Positions 1 to 12,312 are shown, counted from the first letter of the stretch. The stretch is 64,000 nucleotides of DNA from Cryphonectria parasitica EP155 (GCF_011745365.1 NW_024468911.1:3094759-3158758), one strand, 5' to 3'. Made by a program: numbers and translations. The notes: generated from the sequence alone by a model not told the origin.

Positions 1-1256
1 TCTGATTTCGGTGGGTGTTGTCTATTTAGTACTTACTTGTCTAAGGAGTCATTGATGTCCAAATTTGGGTGTTTGAAAAGGTCTCACCCGCGCAGGCATG
101 CGTTGTAATTACAAGAAGCTGTACAGGACTTACGAGGTTGCAGGTGAATCCCTGTAACCCTTATAAGTCAGTTTTTAGCCCACTTTTCAAAATGCTTACA
201 TGAGACCGCACGCGCGGGGGGTAGATTAGCCCCGCAGGGCAATGACTTGAGGTTATCTTTTCTGTCCATCTAACGGTATGACGACTGCATGAGTCAATCA
301 GGGGAAGTGCACGGAGAACGCATCAGTTATTGTGCTCTGCGCGCTTTGAACTGCAGCGATCGTCTCTTACCTTTCAGGTAATCAAATGACAATCTGCCCC
401 CTTGCGTGCGTAATGCAGGGCGATCTGACGTGCAGAAGATCCCGTACAATACCGCATCACCCGTCGTTGATCTTTCCCGATGCTGCCCAGTGTCCAGGCC
501 CTCTGTGGGGACAGCACGTTGGCGATCCTCTCCACCCCACTACACCCACCACAAGTACACTCCAAACAACGTTTCAAGGTCTAGCCTCTTGTGAGTCCTG
601 ATAAACATTTGTTTGTTTGCATGAAGCTATTCTATCCTACGTCTTTCTTTCTATATATATGTATATATCGTGTGTATCATCGGTTAGAATGTTTCGCCGG
701 CGCAGGAAAGTAACATGGGGGCTAGCTGCAGAGAAACTTGGATTCAGAAATGTCGAGGCCTGAATGAGGTGGGCATGCACATTCGAGGTGTAGACTGACC
801 AAAGATATGTATTTTACCTCGCTTTGACACATTCCAAAGTATGGACGCCACGAATCCCATAGTTTACCGCTTTGGCTCGAGTCTCGGTCCACCTTGAGAA
901 GGACTTGCGTTTCAAGTCCGGGTGTCGATTGGGTGTCGAACTAGGCCATTGGTTGGGGGCCATGTGGGTCTGAGGTCGTGGTACGTACTTACACCAAGAT
1001 CCCTTTGCGCCTCCTTCCTTCACGACGGACGAGGATGAGGCAGGAGATAGGCGCCACCAGGCGGTATGGGCTGCTTTATTTTGCCGCGGTCAAAAGTTAC
1101 TTCTTTCACCGGCAAGCCCCCTTCCCAAACACAAGCAAACACATTAAAAAGTGTCATGGGGTCCACGCACAAGAAGAGCCCACGATGGTGAGTTCAGGCA
1201 CTCCAGACTTCTCCTTCATTGTCCTTCCTTAGATTCTTCTCTCAACAACCGCCAAC
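1..1256. other. gene-free left flank
   Basis: I see no convincing gene here. The short open frames on both strands overlap each other, carry no recognisable domain and have no supporting splice pattern. The last 100 bases or so are the leader of the GH71 gene. A gene reaching in from the left edge cannot be excluded, but no coding signal touches base 1. Confidence 0.6.
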
Positions 1257-3347
1257 ATGGTTGGCTTCCATTCCTTTTCTTCAACATGTCTGCTGGCAGC
1301 CTCGCTCGTCAGCGCCGCCCCTTCTCTTCTCTTGGACGCTGGCTCGTCCCCTCCACTCCTTGACCGGCGCCAAAACACCACAACTTCGTCCGACAAGCTC
1401 GTTTTCTGCCATTTCATGGTGGGTATCATCTCAGACCGAACCAGCGCGGCAGACTGGGACTCGGACATGCAGATAGCCAAAGACCTAGGCATAGATGCTT
1501 TCGCCCTGAACATAGGCACAGATGATTTCACCGACACGCAGCTTGGGTATGCGTACGAATCGGCGGCCAACAACGGCATGTCCGTGTTTATCTCCTTTGA
1601 CTTCAACTGGTGGGACCCGTCTACCGATGCGGCCGAGATTGGTGATATGATCGCCAAGTATGGGGCCGAGACGGCGCAGCTCATGGTGGACGGAAAAATC
1701 TTTGCCTCATCTTTTGCCGGCGATGGTCTCGACGTCGCCGCCGTGCGAAGCGCTGTTGGGGCTGATATTTTCTTCGCCCCCAACTTCCACCCTTCCGAGA
1801 CCACCGACCCCAGTGCCAGCATCGATGGTGCGCTGAACTGGATGGGATGGAACAACAACGGAGACAACAAAGCGCCGGTCGCGGGCGGGACCAACATCAC
1901 TGTCGTCGACGGCGATGACACGTACAAATCCTGGTTGTCCACCATGCCGTACATTGCCCCCATCTCGCCATGGTTCAGCACCCACTACGGCCCCGAGGTC
2001 ACCTATTCTAAGAACTTTGTCTTCCCAAGTGATCTGCTGTGGTTCACTCGCTGGACCGAGATCCTGACCCTCAGCCCCCACTATGTAGAAATGATCACAT
2101 GGAACGACTATGGTGAGAGCCACTACATCGGACCGCTCTCGTCCATGCATTATGACGACGGGGCGTCCAAGTGGGTTAACGACATGCCTCATGATGGCTT
2201 CCGGACACTTGCCAAGCCCTTTATCTCAGCCTACAAGGCAGGAGCAGCAGCGGTCGACTCATACATCACCGAAGACCAGATCGTCTACTGGTACCGACCA
2301 ACCCCGAGCACCGTGGACTGCGACTCGACGGATAATACGATGGGGGCCGCGGACAACAGCAGTGGGAACTACTTCAACGGCAAGCCAAATGGCTATGAAG
2401 ATCTCGAGGACGCCGTCTTCGTCGTCACACTCCTGACTGCTGATGGTACCCTGAGCGTCACCTCTGGCGATACCACCCAGACCTTTGATGCCAAAGCTGG
2501 GGCCAACGCTTTTCGAATGCCCATGGGCGTCGGACAGCAGACTTTCTCCTTGACCCGAGACTCCAAGACCGTCTTGAGTGGTACAAGCCTGAAAGACATT
2601 CAAGATTCCTGTAAGTGGCCTTAACAATTGCAATCCGAAGGATACGTTTCTGCCCCGATGTATCTATATATCGTTGGCTGACTCCCGTTATGTATAGGTA
2701 TTTGCGGAATTTACAATTTCAATACCTATGTGGGAACATTGCCCGCCGAGGACTCAGATCCTCTGGGTGCCGACGGCTTGGCCTCATTCTTGACTGGATT
2801 GTCCGTGACTACGTGCCTTGCCACTCCATCGCTGGGCACCCCAACCGCCGTCGCAGCATCGACGACTGGCGCGGGAAGTTCGGTTGCGAGTGTCACTGGT
2901 GGAGGCCAACCGACCGCTACAGCTGCCACACAGACGACTGCGGCAGTTTCGAGCTCACAGGTCACTGCAGGCGCGTCTGCCGCTTCGCAGACCCAATCCT
3001 CTGCTACCGCATCACAGGCACAATCCTCAGCCGCGGCAGCCTCTCAGACGCAGTCCTCTGCCTCCTCGACCGCATCTAGCACTCCCGACTGTAACGCCGG
3101 TACCGTTGCCGATGGCGTGTCACTCAATCTGCTGGGCCTGTGCACCTTTGCCTGTGCTGCTGGGTTCTGCCCCACCGACACCTGTGTTTGTACATCGACC
3201 GGCACTGTGGTGACCTACGAGGCTGGCGTCGCGACCACCGGGTGTGCCCTCTCGGGAGAGGATGCTATCTACGATACGCTCTGTGCCTATACGTGTCAGC
3301 TTGGATATTGCCCGGATACTGCCTGCTCTACCGACTGCAGCAGTTGA
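1257..3347 (+). CDS. secreted GH71 alpha-1,3-glucanase (mutanase) with C-terminal Cys-rich module
   Basis: Two exons, 1257-2610 and 2698-3347. The intron has a GTAAGT donor and a TATAG acceptor, and the codon split T|GT restores a cysteine. The product is 667 aa. Residues 1-20 form a signal peptide ending near VSAAPS. The GH71 catalytic domain follows from about residue 45; the family motif WNDYGESHY at 282-290 holds Asp284 and Glu287, spaced like the catalytic Asp/Glu pair of yeast Agn1-type glucanases. A Ser/Thr/Ala/Gln-rich linker (about 490-580) leads to a roughly 85-residue Cys-rich tail with repeated C-x3-C-x3-CP spacing, resembling the CBM24-type glucan-binding module of fungal mutanases. 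The enzyme should act outside the cell on alpha-1,3-glucan of fungal walls, in remodelling, division or mycoparasitism. The family call is firm; the CBM assignment is by resemblance. Confidence 0.93.
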
Positions 3348-3978
3348 ATTCTGTTGTTATGATTGCACGATTATTGCCTTCTCTTCTCGTCGCTCCTTGC
3401 CCTCGTGGCCTATACTTGGGGAAAGAAACATGTTTGTTGGATACCCGGGGATGTTTCCAGAGTTGTCCTTCTTTGCCTCGAAGGCAGATGTATAAAGTTT
3501 TCAAAAATGAAATTCTACTACTTTGCTCGCGCTTGTATGACCTAAGGAGAAGTATTCTTCAGTTAGTATGGACTGGTGACGATTTTTGACCTAGAACACT
3601 CAACTCATTTGAAATGTATGCGCACCCACACAGTCAAGTAATCTCTCCTCTTGTCTCCATTTGGCCTCATAAATAGTACTAGCGTCTCCAAGCTGCTTCT
3701 CATCGTAACACCCGCAATGCTGTATCACTAGATGTTGGTCAGTCAAGGCGAATTTGGTGAATCACCAGCCTTCGAAGCACAGCCGCATACGAGGTTGGGC
3801 TGCGTAATGCTATATAAGAGGGAAAGGGAGACAGGCGTTGATCTATCAACTACATAGAATAGGACTGTTTCTCTTGGACTTGATCTCGCCATCCATTGCA
3901 GCAGGCATTTCCAAGACGTGGTTTGGTACAAATTTCACAAGACAAGCACCTAAGTACTTACACACACAACAGCCTACA
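3348..3978. other. intergenic region between the GH71 and CVNH-like genes
   Basis: This holds the 3' region of the glucanase gene and the promoter and leader of the small secreted protein gene. Apart from the TATA box annotated separately I see no further element. Confidence 0.6.
3811..3818 (+). promoter_or_regulatory. TATA box of the small secreted protein gene
   Basis: A perfect TATATAAG lies about 161 bp upstream of the ATG at 3979. This suits a strongly inducible fungal promoter with a leader of roughly 130 nt. The assignment rests on sequence match and position only. Confidence 0.6.
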
Positions 3979-4442
3979 ATGCGCCTTCCAGTCCTCGTCC
4001 CCATAACATCACTTCTCCTGAGCACCACCACCGCACAGAACTTCTCAAACTACGCCCACGACTGCGCAGAGACTGGATACAGCGCGGACTACACCACAGC
4101 GACCGGCTCGGACTGCGCCTTCAACATCACCCACAGGCCGTTCCCGCCAGAGTCTTTCCTTAGCCTTGATAACTGCCTGTCCTTTGACGGGCAGAATCTT
4201 GTAGGGAATCAAGGGTGAGTTGCAGTGGTACCTTATAAGATTTTTTTCAATGGTACAATTTTCGGTACAATGTGTGTCTGTGTGGTTGATTATGGCTCCA
4301 GACTGACTTGAAGTGGTGATGCTGTTGGGGATGATGTAGTGGTGGATATCGGTCTCATTGTAGCAGTTGCGTAGGCACGGATGCATACTACTATGCCTGT
4401 ATATGTGAGGGAGTCAACGTTTCGTGCAGTCTGAGTGAGTAG
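3979..4442 (+). CDS. small secreted Cys-rich protein, CVNH lectin-like
   Basis: Two exons, 3979-4214 and 4340-4442, with a 125-bp intron (GTGAGT donor, GATGTAG acceptor; the split GG|T codon keeps phase). The product is 112 aa. Residues 1-20 are a signal peptide ending in TTTAQ, so about 92 residues are secreted, with nine cysteines. The stretch SLDNCLSFDGQNLV, then a Gly-rich turn, RSHCSSC and CICEG, follows the repeat pattern of fungal cyanovirin-N homology (CVNH) proteins, in which a second half-repeat has C-x2-C then C-x-C. The C terminus stops before the usual last strands, so the fold may be shortened. CVNH proteins bind mannose-rich glycans; here that is inference. A small secreted effector-like protein of another class is the alternative. 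Exon 2 is short and easily missed without splicing. Confidence 0.7.
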
Positions 4443-5271
4443 AAGTCATTGCCCATTGTTTTTTTCCCCTATACCAACCCCCTCCCCCCCCCCCCAAAAA
4501 CTTTCTGTCTCTGACCATGGTGGCATGTAGATGATTTTATAGGGGTCAACTGGACCGACGGAAGTATCTGCTGCAACTCAGGCACGGAAGACAGTCCACG
4601 AGTCTCGTGTGGTACATTTGGTGGCTGAAATGGTCGATGGTCAGGAGGAAGGCTGTAGAGGGGCCTGGAAGAAAAACAACAAGAAACGAACATAAAAATA
4701 AAAATAAAATAAAAAAAATAAGAAGAAAAAAGACCTTGGTAGATATATTCTGACGACATTGCCTGTCTTGCTCTTCTTTTTCTCGGTCTTTTGGGTCAGG
4801 GTTCGGGATGGTGCATCATACAGATTACTCCCTCCGATGGCGGTGGGTTTGCGTCTCTCGCCCACTGTAGGACCCTGAATTTCTTCACCAAAGGGTTTGC
4901 CCAGTTAGCGCCGAGGAATTTTGCGAGGAGTTTCGACCGCTGAAATGACGCACGTCAAGCCGCCGAGCCAGGCGCCCGAAACGTGCTGTGGAGCGCGTCT
5001 TGGTTGGGTCATGTCGGGGGTTAACAAGGAGTTTCTGCCCGGGTTTGCGGGAGACGCCCCCGGGGAGAGCCTTGCATTCTTGATCTTTTCATTCAACAAC
5101 GGCTCTTGTCCGTGTCATCATTATCTACTTTTCCTTGAAGGACCGTACCGGCGTCAAGTTTTCTTCTCTCTCTCTATGACAGACACACAAAACGCCACCC
5201 CCCTTTCTCGCCCTAAATTGCCTTAGAAAATCTATCTATTATAGTTTAATACACTCCAGCACATCAGCAAG
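4443..5271. other. intergenic region
   Basis: I see no gene here. It contains a 12-base C run (4484-4495) and an A-rich tract around 4675-4730. The last 150 bases are the CT-rich leader of the HAD phosphatase gene. Confidence 0.6.
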
Positions 5272-6150
5272 ATGAGTGCCACAGCGTCGACTGCGCTTCC
5301 AGCGCTCAAGACCAACCCCACGCACATCTTCTTCACCGATTTTGACGGCACCATCACCCTCCAGGACAGCAATGATTTCATAACGGACAATCTCGGCTTC
5401 GGGACCGAGCTGAGGAAGAAGGGCAACCAGGACGTCCTGTTTGGCAAGAGGGATTTCCGGGACTCGTTCCTGGAGATGATGGAGAGCATAAGCACCCCTT
5501 ACGACCAGTGCATCCAGCTGCTCCTCAAGAACATCCAGCTCGACCCTTACTTCAAGGAGTTCCATGCCTATGCCAAGCAAAACAACATCCCCATCGTCGT
5601 CTTGAGCGGCGGTATGGAGCCCATTATCCGCGCCCTGCTGGGCCACCTGCTGGGCGAGAAGGACGCCAGCGAGCTGCAGATCGTGAGCAACAACGTCAAG
5701 GCCCGGCCTGGGAAGGACATCAACGAGGAGAGAGGGTGGCAGATCGAGTTCCATGATGACAGGTGAGTACTACCGCCCTTGCTCTATAACTCCCCTTACT
5801 CCTTCCTGGCATCTAAACCTGAACCTCCCCCCCTTCGTTAAGAAGCGAGAAAACCTATACTGACGATGCAAAACAGCGGCTTTGGGCATGACAAGTCCCT
5901 CGAGATTCGAAAATACTCACAGCTGCCCGAGGACCAGAGGCCATATCTGTTCTACGCCGGCGATGGAGTGTCGGATCTGTCGGCGGCCAAGGAGACGGAC
6001 CTCATGTTTGCCAAGGCAGGCAGAGATCTTGTTACGTACTGTGAGAAGGAGAAGGTGCCCTTTACGACGTTTGAGGACTTCTCGGACATCCTCTCTGTTG
6101 TCAAGGACGTTGTCTCTGGAAAGATCAGCGTTAAGGAGGCCGCCAACTAA
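5272..6150 (+). CDS. HAD-superfamily phosphatase (phosphoserine phosphatase / MtnX-like)
   Basis: Two exons, 5272-5762 and 5877-6150 (GTGAGT donor, AACAG acceptor, codon AG|C restored), giving 254 aa without a signal peptide. HAD motif I is DFDGT with Asp23 as nucleophile and Asp25 as general acid. Motif II is Ser112 in VVLSGG, and motif IV is GDGVSD with Asp193 and Asp197 for Mg2+. An alpha-helical cap insert (about 40-105, with LEMMES and PYDQC) follows motif I, as in phosphoserine-phosphatase-like enzymes. Fungal relatives are usually annotated as 2,3-diketo-5-methylthio-1-phosphopentane phosphatases of the methionine salvage pathway, but the true substrate cannot be read from sequence. 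The protein is cytosolic by absence of targeting signals. All key residues are intact. Confidence 0.88.
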
Positions 6151-6644
6151 AGTCAGACGGATTTTATAGATGGCCAGGTTGTTGTTGATTTTTCTTTTCA
6201 TGCTGCTTATCATAACCCGGATAGAGTAGACGGACCAGACCTAGATGAGAGCTAGACATATCCAGAAATAGAGTCAAATCGCTTGATAGATAGAGGATCA
6301 AGGGGATAGCTCATATTAAATGGAATCTCACAAAGAATATTGCCATCTCTGAGTAGAAGGTACCCATGCTCATGTTCCTGCTGTACATGTGAAAAGTACA
6401 GAAATTGGGGGTGCGAATTGAGTGAGGGGCAGTTGAGCTCTGCCCTCCAGTTCACAAGCAGTAATAGTGCTTGACCTCAATCACTCAGACAAGGGTCTGA
6501 GCGATAAGATAAGAAAAATTTCGAGACAACCCTTGCTCGCTGTAGTCCAATTCTAACCTCAATTCAATGCACATCGCCATTGCAGCCAGTTTGAGAAAGT
6601 TCTACCCATTCCTCTACACTTTCTCAACAAACAAGATCTCAACC
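6151..6644. other. intergenic region
   Basis: This is the 3' region of the phosphatase gene and the promoter of the L1-domain gene. I see no other gene or structured element. Confidence 0.6.
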
Positions 6645-7957
6645 ATGGCTCCCACGAAAACAGTCGTGAAGCAGAACGATAAGGCGCCTCAATTCGAGGT
6701 CGACCCTGATCAGGTAAATCCATCCCAACCAGACAAAATAACCATGATGTCTTTTTTCCATGGGAAAACCTCTATTTGAACACGAGACTGACAAAGAAAA
6801 CGCTTCATTCCCTCCTCCCAAAACAGGCTCTCAAAGCCTCCAAGGCTCTCCTGGCACACATCCAGAAAACCGCAGCCGAGACTGCCGCCAACGCAACCAA
6901 GAAGAACATTCTCGACGTCGCCGACAACGAGGAGGACGCACCCTCGGCCGCCGAGACGCCCATCTGGCTGACCATCACCACCAAGCGCCACATCCACGAC
7001 ACCAAGAAGCTGCAGCCCGCCAAGATCGCCCTCCCGCACCCCCTGCGCGATGCCGACGCCGACCAGGAGGCCACCATCTGCCTGATCGTGCCGGAGCCCC
7101 AGCGCCACTACAAGAACCTCGTCGCCTCGGATGACTTCCCCGACCACCTGCGGGCGCGCATCACCCGCGTCGTCGACCTCAAGCACCTGACCGCCAAGTT
7201 CAGGCAGTACGAGGCCCAGCGCAAGCTCGCCTCCGAGCACGACATCTTCCTCGGCGACGACCGCATCATCAACCGCCTGCCCAAGGCCCTGGGCAAGAGC
7301 TTCTACAAGACCACCGCCAAGAGGCCCATCCCTGTCGTCTTGTCGAAAAAGAAGCAACAGCGCGACGGCGAGGCAAAAGCCCCGCGGAGTAAGAAGTCGG
7401 CCGCTGCTGCTGCTGCTGCGGCGGACCCGGACAACATCAACTGCAGATCCGCCAAGGAGGTCGCCGCCGAGATCGAGAAGGCCCTCGGCTGCGCCCTCGT
7501 GCACCTGTCGCCCTCCACCAACACGGCCGTCAAGGTTGGCATCGCCAGCCTGGGGCCCCAGGCGCTGTCTGAGAATATCGTGAAGGTGGCCGGCGAGATA
7601 GCCACCAAGTACGTGCCCAAGAAGAAGAACGGCATCAAGGCCATCTTTGTCAAGGGACCCCAGACCGTGGCCCTGCCAATTTGGCAGTCTGCCGAGCTGT
7701 GGGTGGACGCCGAGACCGATGTGATCGCGAACGGCTCCGAGCAGGCCAAGGCCATCGAGGCCAAGAAGGAGCAGGCCAATATCGGCAAGAAGCGCAAGAC
7801 TGCCGGCTCTGCGGAGGAGGAGGAGCCCGAGGCCAAGAAGGCCAAGCGGGCAAACCTCCCCGAGAGCAACGATGACAAGCTCGACAAGCAGATCGCCGAG
7901 CGGAAGGCCAAGCTGCGCGGCGCAAAGGCCAAGGCGAAGTCTGCTCTGGACGAGTAG
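6645..7957 (+). CDS. ribosomal L1-domain protein, Cic1/Utp30-like ribosome biogenesis factor
   Basis: Two exons, 6645-6713 and 6827-7957 (GTAAAT donor, AACAG acceptor, phase 0), giving 399 aa. I chose the ATG in the strong context AACCATGGC; an in-frame ATG upstream at 6567 would add 26 unlikely residues. Residues 24-330 cover a ribosomal L1-like fold, with the N-terminal helix ALKASKALLAHI and the strand PIWLTITTKRHI. A low-complexity Lys/Ala segment (polyalanine near 225) interrupts it. The last 80 residues are Lys/Glu-rich and coiled, typical of nucleolar proteins. Relatives (yeast Cic1/Nsa3 and Utp30, human RSL1D1) bind pre-rRNA during ribosome assembly. I cannot separate Cic1 from Utp30 by eye. 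Confidence 0.85.
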
Positions 7958-8379
7958 ACAGCCAGAACACGCAGCTTCTTTTGTTATCTTGGATTGTATA
8001 TATTCGGGGCGTTCAGAGGAGTTGGTGGCGCGGCCTACATTTCAACTGTGCATGCAGATACCTAGACGAACTCTACTACGCCCCCAACTGCAGTGGGGTT
8101 ACAGGACAGGGTCATGAAAATAGAAGAAAGTGAGGGCTTTTCCCTCTTCTTCCTGAAGTCTCTTTCGAAATGCGCTTATTCATCTCGCGAGCATCTTTGA
8201 AAGTCATAACGCAATAATAGGTATTCGTTCACCAATATTGCAGACGGTCTGGGGCAACCACCTTAACCCCCGATTAGGGCTACTATCGATTGATGTGTGT
8301 ATGTAAGTCAGGTTGTAAGAGCACGGGAACTATTCTAGGATGAATGATGGACGCAATGCGTCACACATGTGACATCTCA
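7958..8379. other. convergent intergenic region
   Basis: This separates the 3' ends of the L1-domain gene (+) and the M28 peptidase gene (-). I see nothing else in it. Confidence 0.6.
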
Positions 8380-9681
8380 TCAGCCAAGCGTCGAGAAATT
8401 GGTGTAGGCCAGCTCCACGATGAATCCCGCAGCAACCTTGGCAAACTCCAGCATGTATTCGAAGTCGATATGATCGATGGTGTCGTTTGCTGAGTGGATC
8501 CAGGGGTATCCATTTGGCCGCCCAGCTTGGCTATTGATATAAGCCGACTCGCCGATCATGGCGGAGGGAAAGCCGTACTTGAAGGCGCTGGCGTGGTCGG
8601 AGCACGGGTAACCGCAGGCCATGTCGCCTGCTGTTGCGTTTGGGTATGTCCCGATCAGCTTCTTGGTGAAGGCCTTCAGATTCTCGTCGATGTGATCCCC
8701 CTGTACCGCAATGGTGGGTAGTTCCTCATCACGATCGCCCCTATAGCCCACCATATCGAGGTTCAACATGGCCTTGACCGGCCAGGACTGATTTTGGTAT
8801 TGTGCGAAAACGGAGTCTGAGCCATGCAGACCAATCTCCTCGGCGGCATACCTTTGGGGGGGGGGGGAGGGGGTAGGGTTGTCAGCCGGGATGGGGGCTA
8901 TTAGACGAGAACGTGGTTCACAGCGCGACTTACCAGTGAAATTGAACCTCATTCACAACGTGTTTCTCTGCGAACAGAGGAGCTAGGGCCCGGAGAACCT
9001 CCAGAAGGACAACTACGCCCGACCCGTTGTCATCAGCCCCTGGGGCTACCATATCATCAATATCTTGCTGCTTGTCAGAATGGTTGATCGAGTCCATATG
9101 GGCCCTTTTATCCGTTTGGGACGAGGAAGTCTCGTCAGCCACACCAACTCATGTTTTCAGAAGATCCTTGGGGGGGAGGGGGGGGGGGCACACGCAACAT
9201 ACCCAACGACTATTGTATCTTTGGGCGCGTACCACCCGTGAGGCTCTTCGCCGAGGATCCTGAAGATGAAGCTCTGTTGAGGGGTGTCCGTTAAGACAGT
9301 TCTGAAGCTGGAGGGGAAGCTTGATGTTCCGTTCAGCACGCCGCGGGGGCTTCTCAAGTCGTTAATGACAATCATCTCCAATACTCTCTTGAAATTCACG
9401 CCATGTTTCGATTTGCAATGTCGATTAGGGAAGATGGCACTATTGGTGAACTGAAGGAGCTCCTCCTTCATCCGGGTCGCGTTGAGGCGGGGGAAGACCT
9501 CGTTCTTGAGAAGGGTCTCTTGGCGCATCACATCGGGGAAGACAGCCGCCGGCTCGCGACGTTGGACGAAGGAATTCACAAGTGGGCAGAAGCGAGGGCC
9601 CAGCTCGGAAATGCAGGGAGGCACCAGCGCGGAGGCCTGTATGACGAAAGAGCTGATGAGAAGAGCGAGCATTGAAGCCAT
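8380..9681 (-). CDS. secreted M28 aminopeptidase (leucine aminopeptidase LAP1-like)
   Basis: Three exons on the minus strand, 9681-9203, 9104-8934 and 8851-8380, giving 373 aa. Introns use GTATGT and GTAAGT donors. Splicing rebuilds VVGAHMDSIN and FHWYAAEEIG, the expected joins for the family. A signal peptide covers 1-18, followed by a propeptide-like N-terminal region. All five zinc ligands of family M28 are present: His162 (AHMD), Asp184 (PGADDNGSG), the Glu221/Glu222 pair (Glu221 catalytic base, Glu222 ligand), Asp249 (LNLDMVGY) and His303 (CSDHASA). This matches the fungal M28E leucine aminopeptidases that remove N-terminal residues from extracellular peptides. Several N-glycosylation sequons occur. 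Both introns contain long C runs in the sense orientation. Confidence 0.92.
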
Positions 9682-11362
9682 TTTGGGTAATAAGGTGGTA
9701 CTGATGCTTTCGAATGGTTACTGGGTAGGGAGAATGATCATGCTTCAGAAGAAGGATACACGGCGGGCTGAAGAAAGCAAGTGGGAGCTCCAATGTGATG
9801 GAATCCATCATGTATGTCATTGTCTCCTTCCTACAGAGTGTTTTCTCACGGCTTCTTCTCCGTGGCTCATTTGATGGCTCCTGCCCCGTCTAAATGGTTG
9901 CGATCTGAGAAGCTGATCATTTGTTCAACCCTCTTCTCACATGAGCTGCGCATGTAGATGGACTTTCCAAACATCAACCATCCTACCAAGAAACTCTGCG
10001 AACAATTGAAACTCGTAATTAGAACCTCCTCGAGTCACTCAAACTCATATAAGGGAAAGAGAGACCCGCTCGGCGAAAGGAAGGAGGGGGAAGGGGGGGG
10101 GGGGCGCGGCGTTTGCCTTTCCTAAACAGAATCATCTCTGCCCAGTGCTGATCAGATGTTTTCCTCTTATAAGGTGCTTTGCGTGTTTACCAGGCAAGGA
10201 GAGAACACCTCTCGAGAGGTCCGTGTCTCAATGCTCTGCTGTACGGACCTGATAGCCTCCTATGGGATATTCATGAAAAATCTTTTATGACTGTCAACGA
10301 ATGATTTTGATCATGAGCCCTGGCACAGGTGAAAATTCAAGCTGGAGTAATGAATGCCTAAGAGCTCAAGCTATCCCAAGAGTTCCTTAACACAAGAAAA
10401 AACGGCCTGTTGTCGAGTCGGCATTTTTGATTACCCGGCTCAGTCCCCAGTCCCGGCCGCGCCTCCCCCGCGCCGGCCAAGCGAGACCCTGGCTTTCTCG
10501 GGGCTCCGGTCCGGCAACTGTTACGCAACCGAGAACAATTACCGACTTGGCCACAACTTTAAAGTGAATCATCCCTTCTCCTTCCCTTCCTCTCGCTGGC
10601 TACGATGCCGCTCAATCACCTACACATACCCCTGCTGCAAAAGACCCGAGCTTCCGGTCCGCCTTGAGATAGAGCAGCAGGGTGTGACACCTCTCCCCGC
10701 CTCCACGTAATTAATGTTCCGACTTCGCCGAACAGAAGAGGGAGGGCCGGGTCGCCTGAGACTTCTCTCCTTTTCCCGGATTCTGAAGCTCTTGGGACGC
10801 CATGGATCAACGCGGGATCTATCGTACGCTATACCTAGCTGTGTCATGCACGAGAGCAAGCGGTTGAGACAGAGCCGGTAAACAAGCTCTTGGTCCTGCT
10901 TGTTTCTGGCAAGGTAGAAAAGGCAGCGCCAGGAGGGGAAACATGCCACCTTTCGGGCCCCGAGATGCCAATGCAAGCGTGACACACACGAGTACATATA
11001 CTTTTTCTATGTTGACCAGTTATTGATTACGCGCGCAAGATATACCTTGCAAGTACGTACACATATGTACATTGCAGCGGATCCGAGGCTTTGGAAAACA
11101 TTGGCTGGTGATTGCCACGGCGCAGACCTGCAGCAACCCGAGAGGGAAGGTTTGAGATGAGCGGGACCCTCCACATCTCTATTCCTTGAGGAGTCGTCTT
11201 CTTGTCTGTCTTGTCTGTCTTGTCTGTTTATCTCTCTTTACCATTCATACCCTGAGATCAAGAACCTCGCAGGCACAACCAGTTCTCACCTCCCTCAACC
11301 ACCACCTCAACCCACCAACCCCCCCCCCCCCCCGGCTCTCATCGACCCGACAAGACGCAACG
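9682..11362. other. intergenic region of 1.7 kb
   Basis: This spans the promoters of the M28 gene (-) and the cupin gene (+). It contains a G run (10093-10104), TATA-like words near 10046 and 10166, and a 15-base C run (11319-11333) in the presumed cupin leader. Overlapping open frames at 10354-10710 (+) and 10620-10997 (-) have no recognisable domain, and I do not call them genes. Confidence 0.55.
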
Positions 11363-12312
11363 ATGGCGTCCTCCTCCGCACCCGACCGTCCCAAGACCGA
11401 GAACCAGGCCTCCGACCTCCCCGGCGTCAAAGTCCTGATCACCTCCCACAACGGCGAGGGCAAGGCCGTCGTCAGGGACACTGAGCCCGTCAAGGTACTC
11501 ATTCTTATCTCTCCAACCCTTTCCTTCCACGTTCCACTAAGCACCTACATCCTTTCACCTCACGAAAACATACCAATAACAACAACTAACACCACCCCCT
11601 CCAGTGGGTTCTCTACGACCAAGACCGCCTAGCCATGTCTATCCTCTGGACGACCCAATTCCCAACAGACCTAAACGACGAGGCCGACCTCAAGCTGCAC
11701 AAGGACCGCATGGCCAAGGGCGCCACAGGGCTCGCCCTCGGCGGCGGCACCGTCCTTCGCTACGTCGACTTTGCCCCGGGCTATCAGGTGAGCTGAGTGC
11801 GAGAACGCGCACATCTTCTTTGTCTAACCCCCTCTCCTTCTTACCTTTATCTCTTATCATCAAACCTGTCTACGTACTCACAACGAAATACGCAACTCGC
11901 AATAGGCAGTGATGCACCGCACCCAATCCGTAGACTACGGCATCGTGACAGCGGTAAGTTGAAAATTCTCACTTGAAACCCTTCTTTCAAAAGTCACCCA
12001 CGCACAAAGATGGGATACCCTGTTTCCTCTCCACCATCTCTTTTTTTCTTTCTCCTTCCCCAGTCGTTTGACAACCTCCAGGGGAGCATCATCGCCGGCT
12101 TCGACTCTGGAGAGGAGCACCTCATGCAAACCGGCGACGTCTGTGTCCAGCGCGCCACCATGCACTCATGGAGGAACCCCAGCGACACCGAGTGGGCCCG
12201 CATGATCTTCTGCCTCCAGGACGCCAAACCCCTGTTTGTCGGCGAGGAGCGCCTGAAGGAGGCTGGTCTCGACGAGGTCGATGATATCCCACCCTCGGGC
12301 AACGACGAGTAG
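11363..12312 (+). CDS. cupin-2 domain protein
   Basis: Four exons, 11363-11494, 11605-11787, 11906-11953 and 12064-12312, all phase 0, giving 203 aa. The third exon is only 48 nt. The single cupin barrel runs from about 85 to 180. Its first motif reads APGYQAVMHRTQSVDYGIV (residues 101-119), with one histidine in place of the usual paired HxH. The second motif is QTGDVCVQRATMHSWRNPS, with a histidine before W-R-N-P. This layout matches a common fungal family of small single-domain cupins, whose biochemical activity is mostly unknown; some neighbour oxidative or polyketide genes, but none are present here. There is no signal peptide or membrane segment. The start follows CGCAACGATGGC; no other in-frame ATG gives a better fit. 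Confidence 0.85.

Noticed and set aside
6710..7504. Minus-strand frame of 264 aa
   Set aside because: Antisense shadow of the ribosomal L1-domain gene.
10354..10997. Overlapping frames on both strands (118 and 125 aa)
   Set aside because: No domain, no splice support, mutually exclusive, and TATA-like words alone are not enough.
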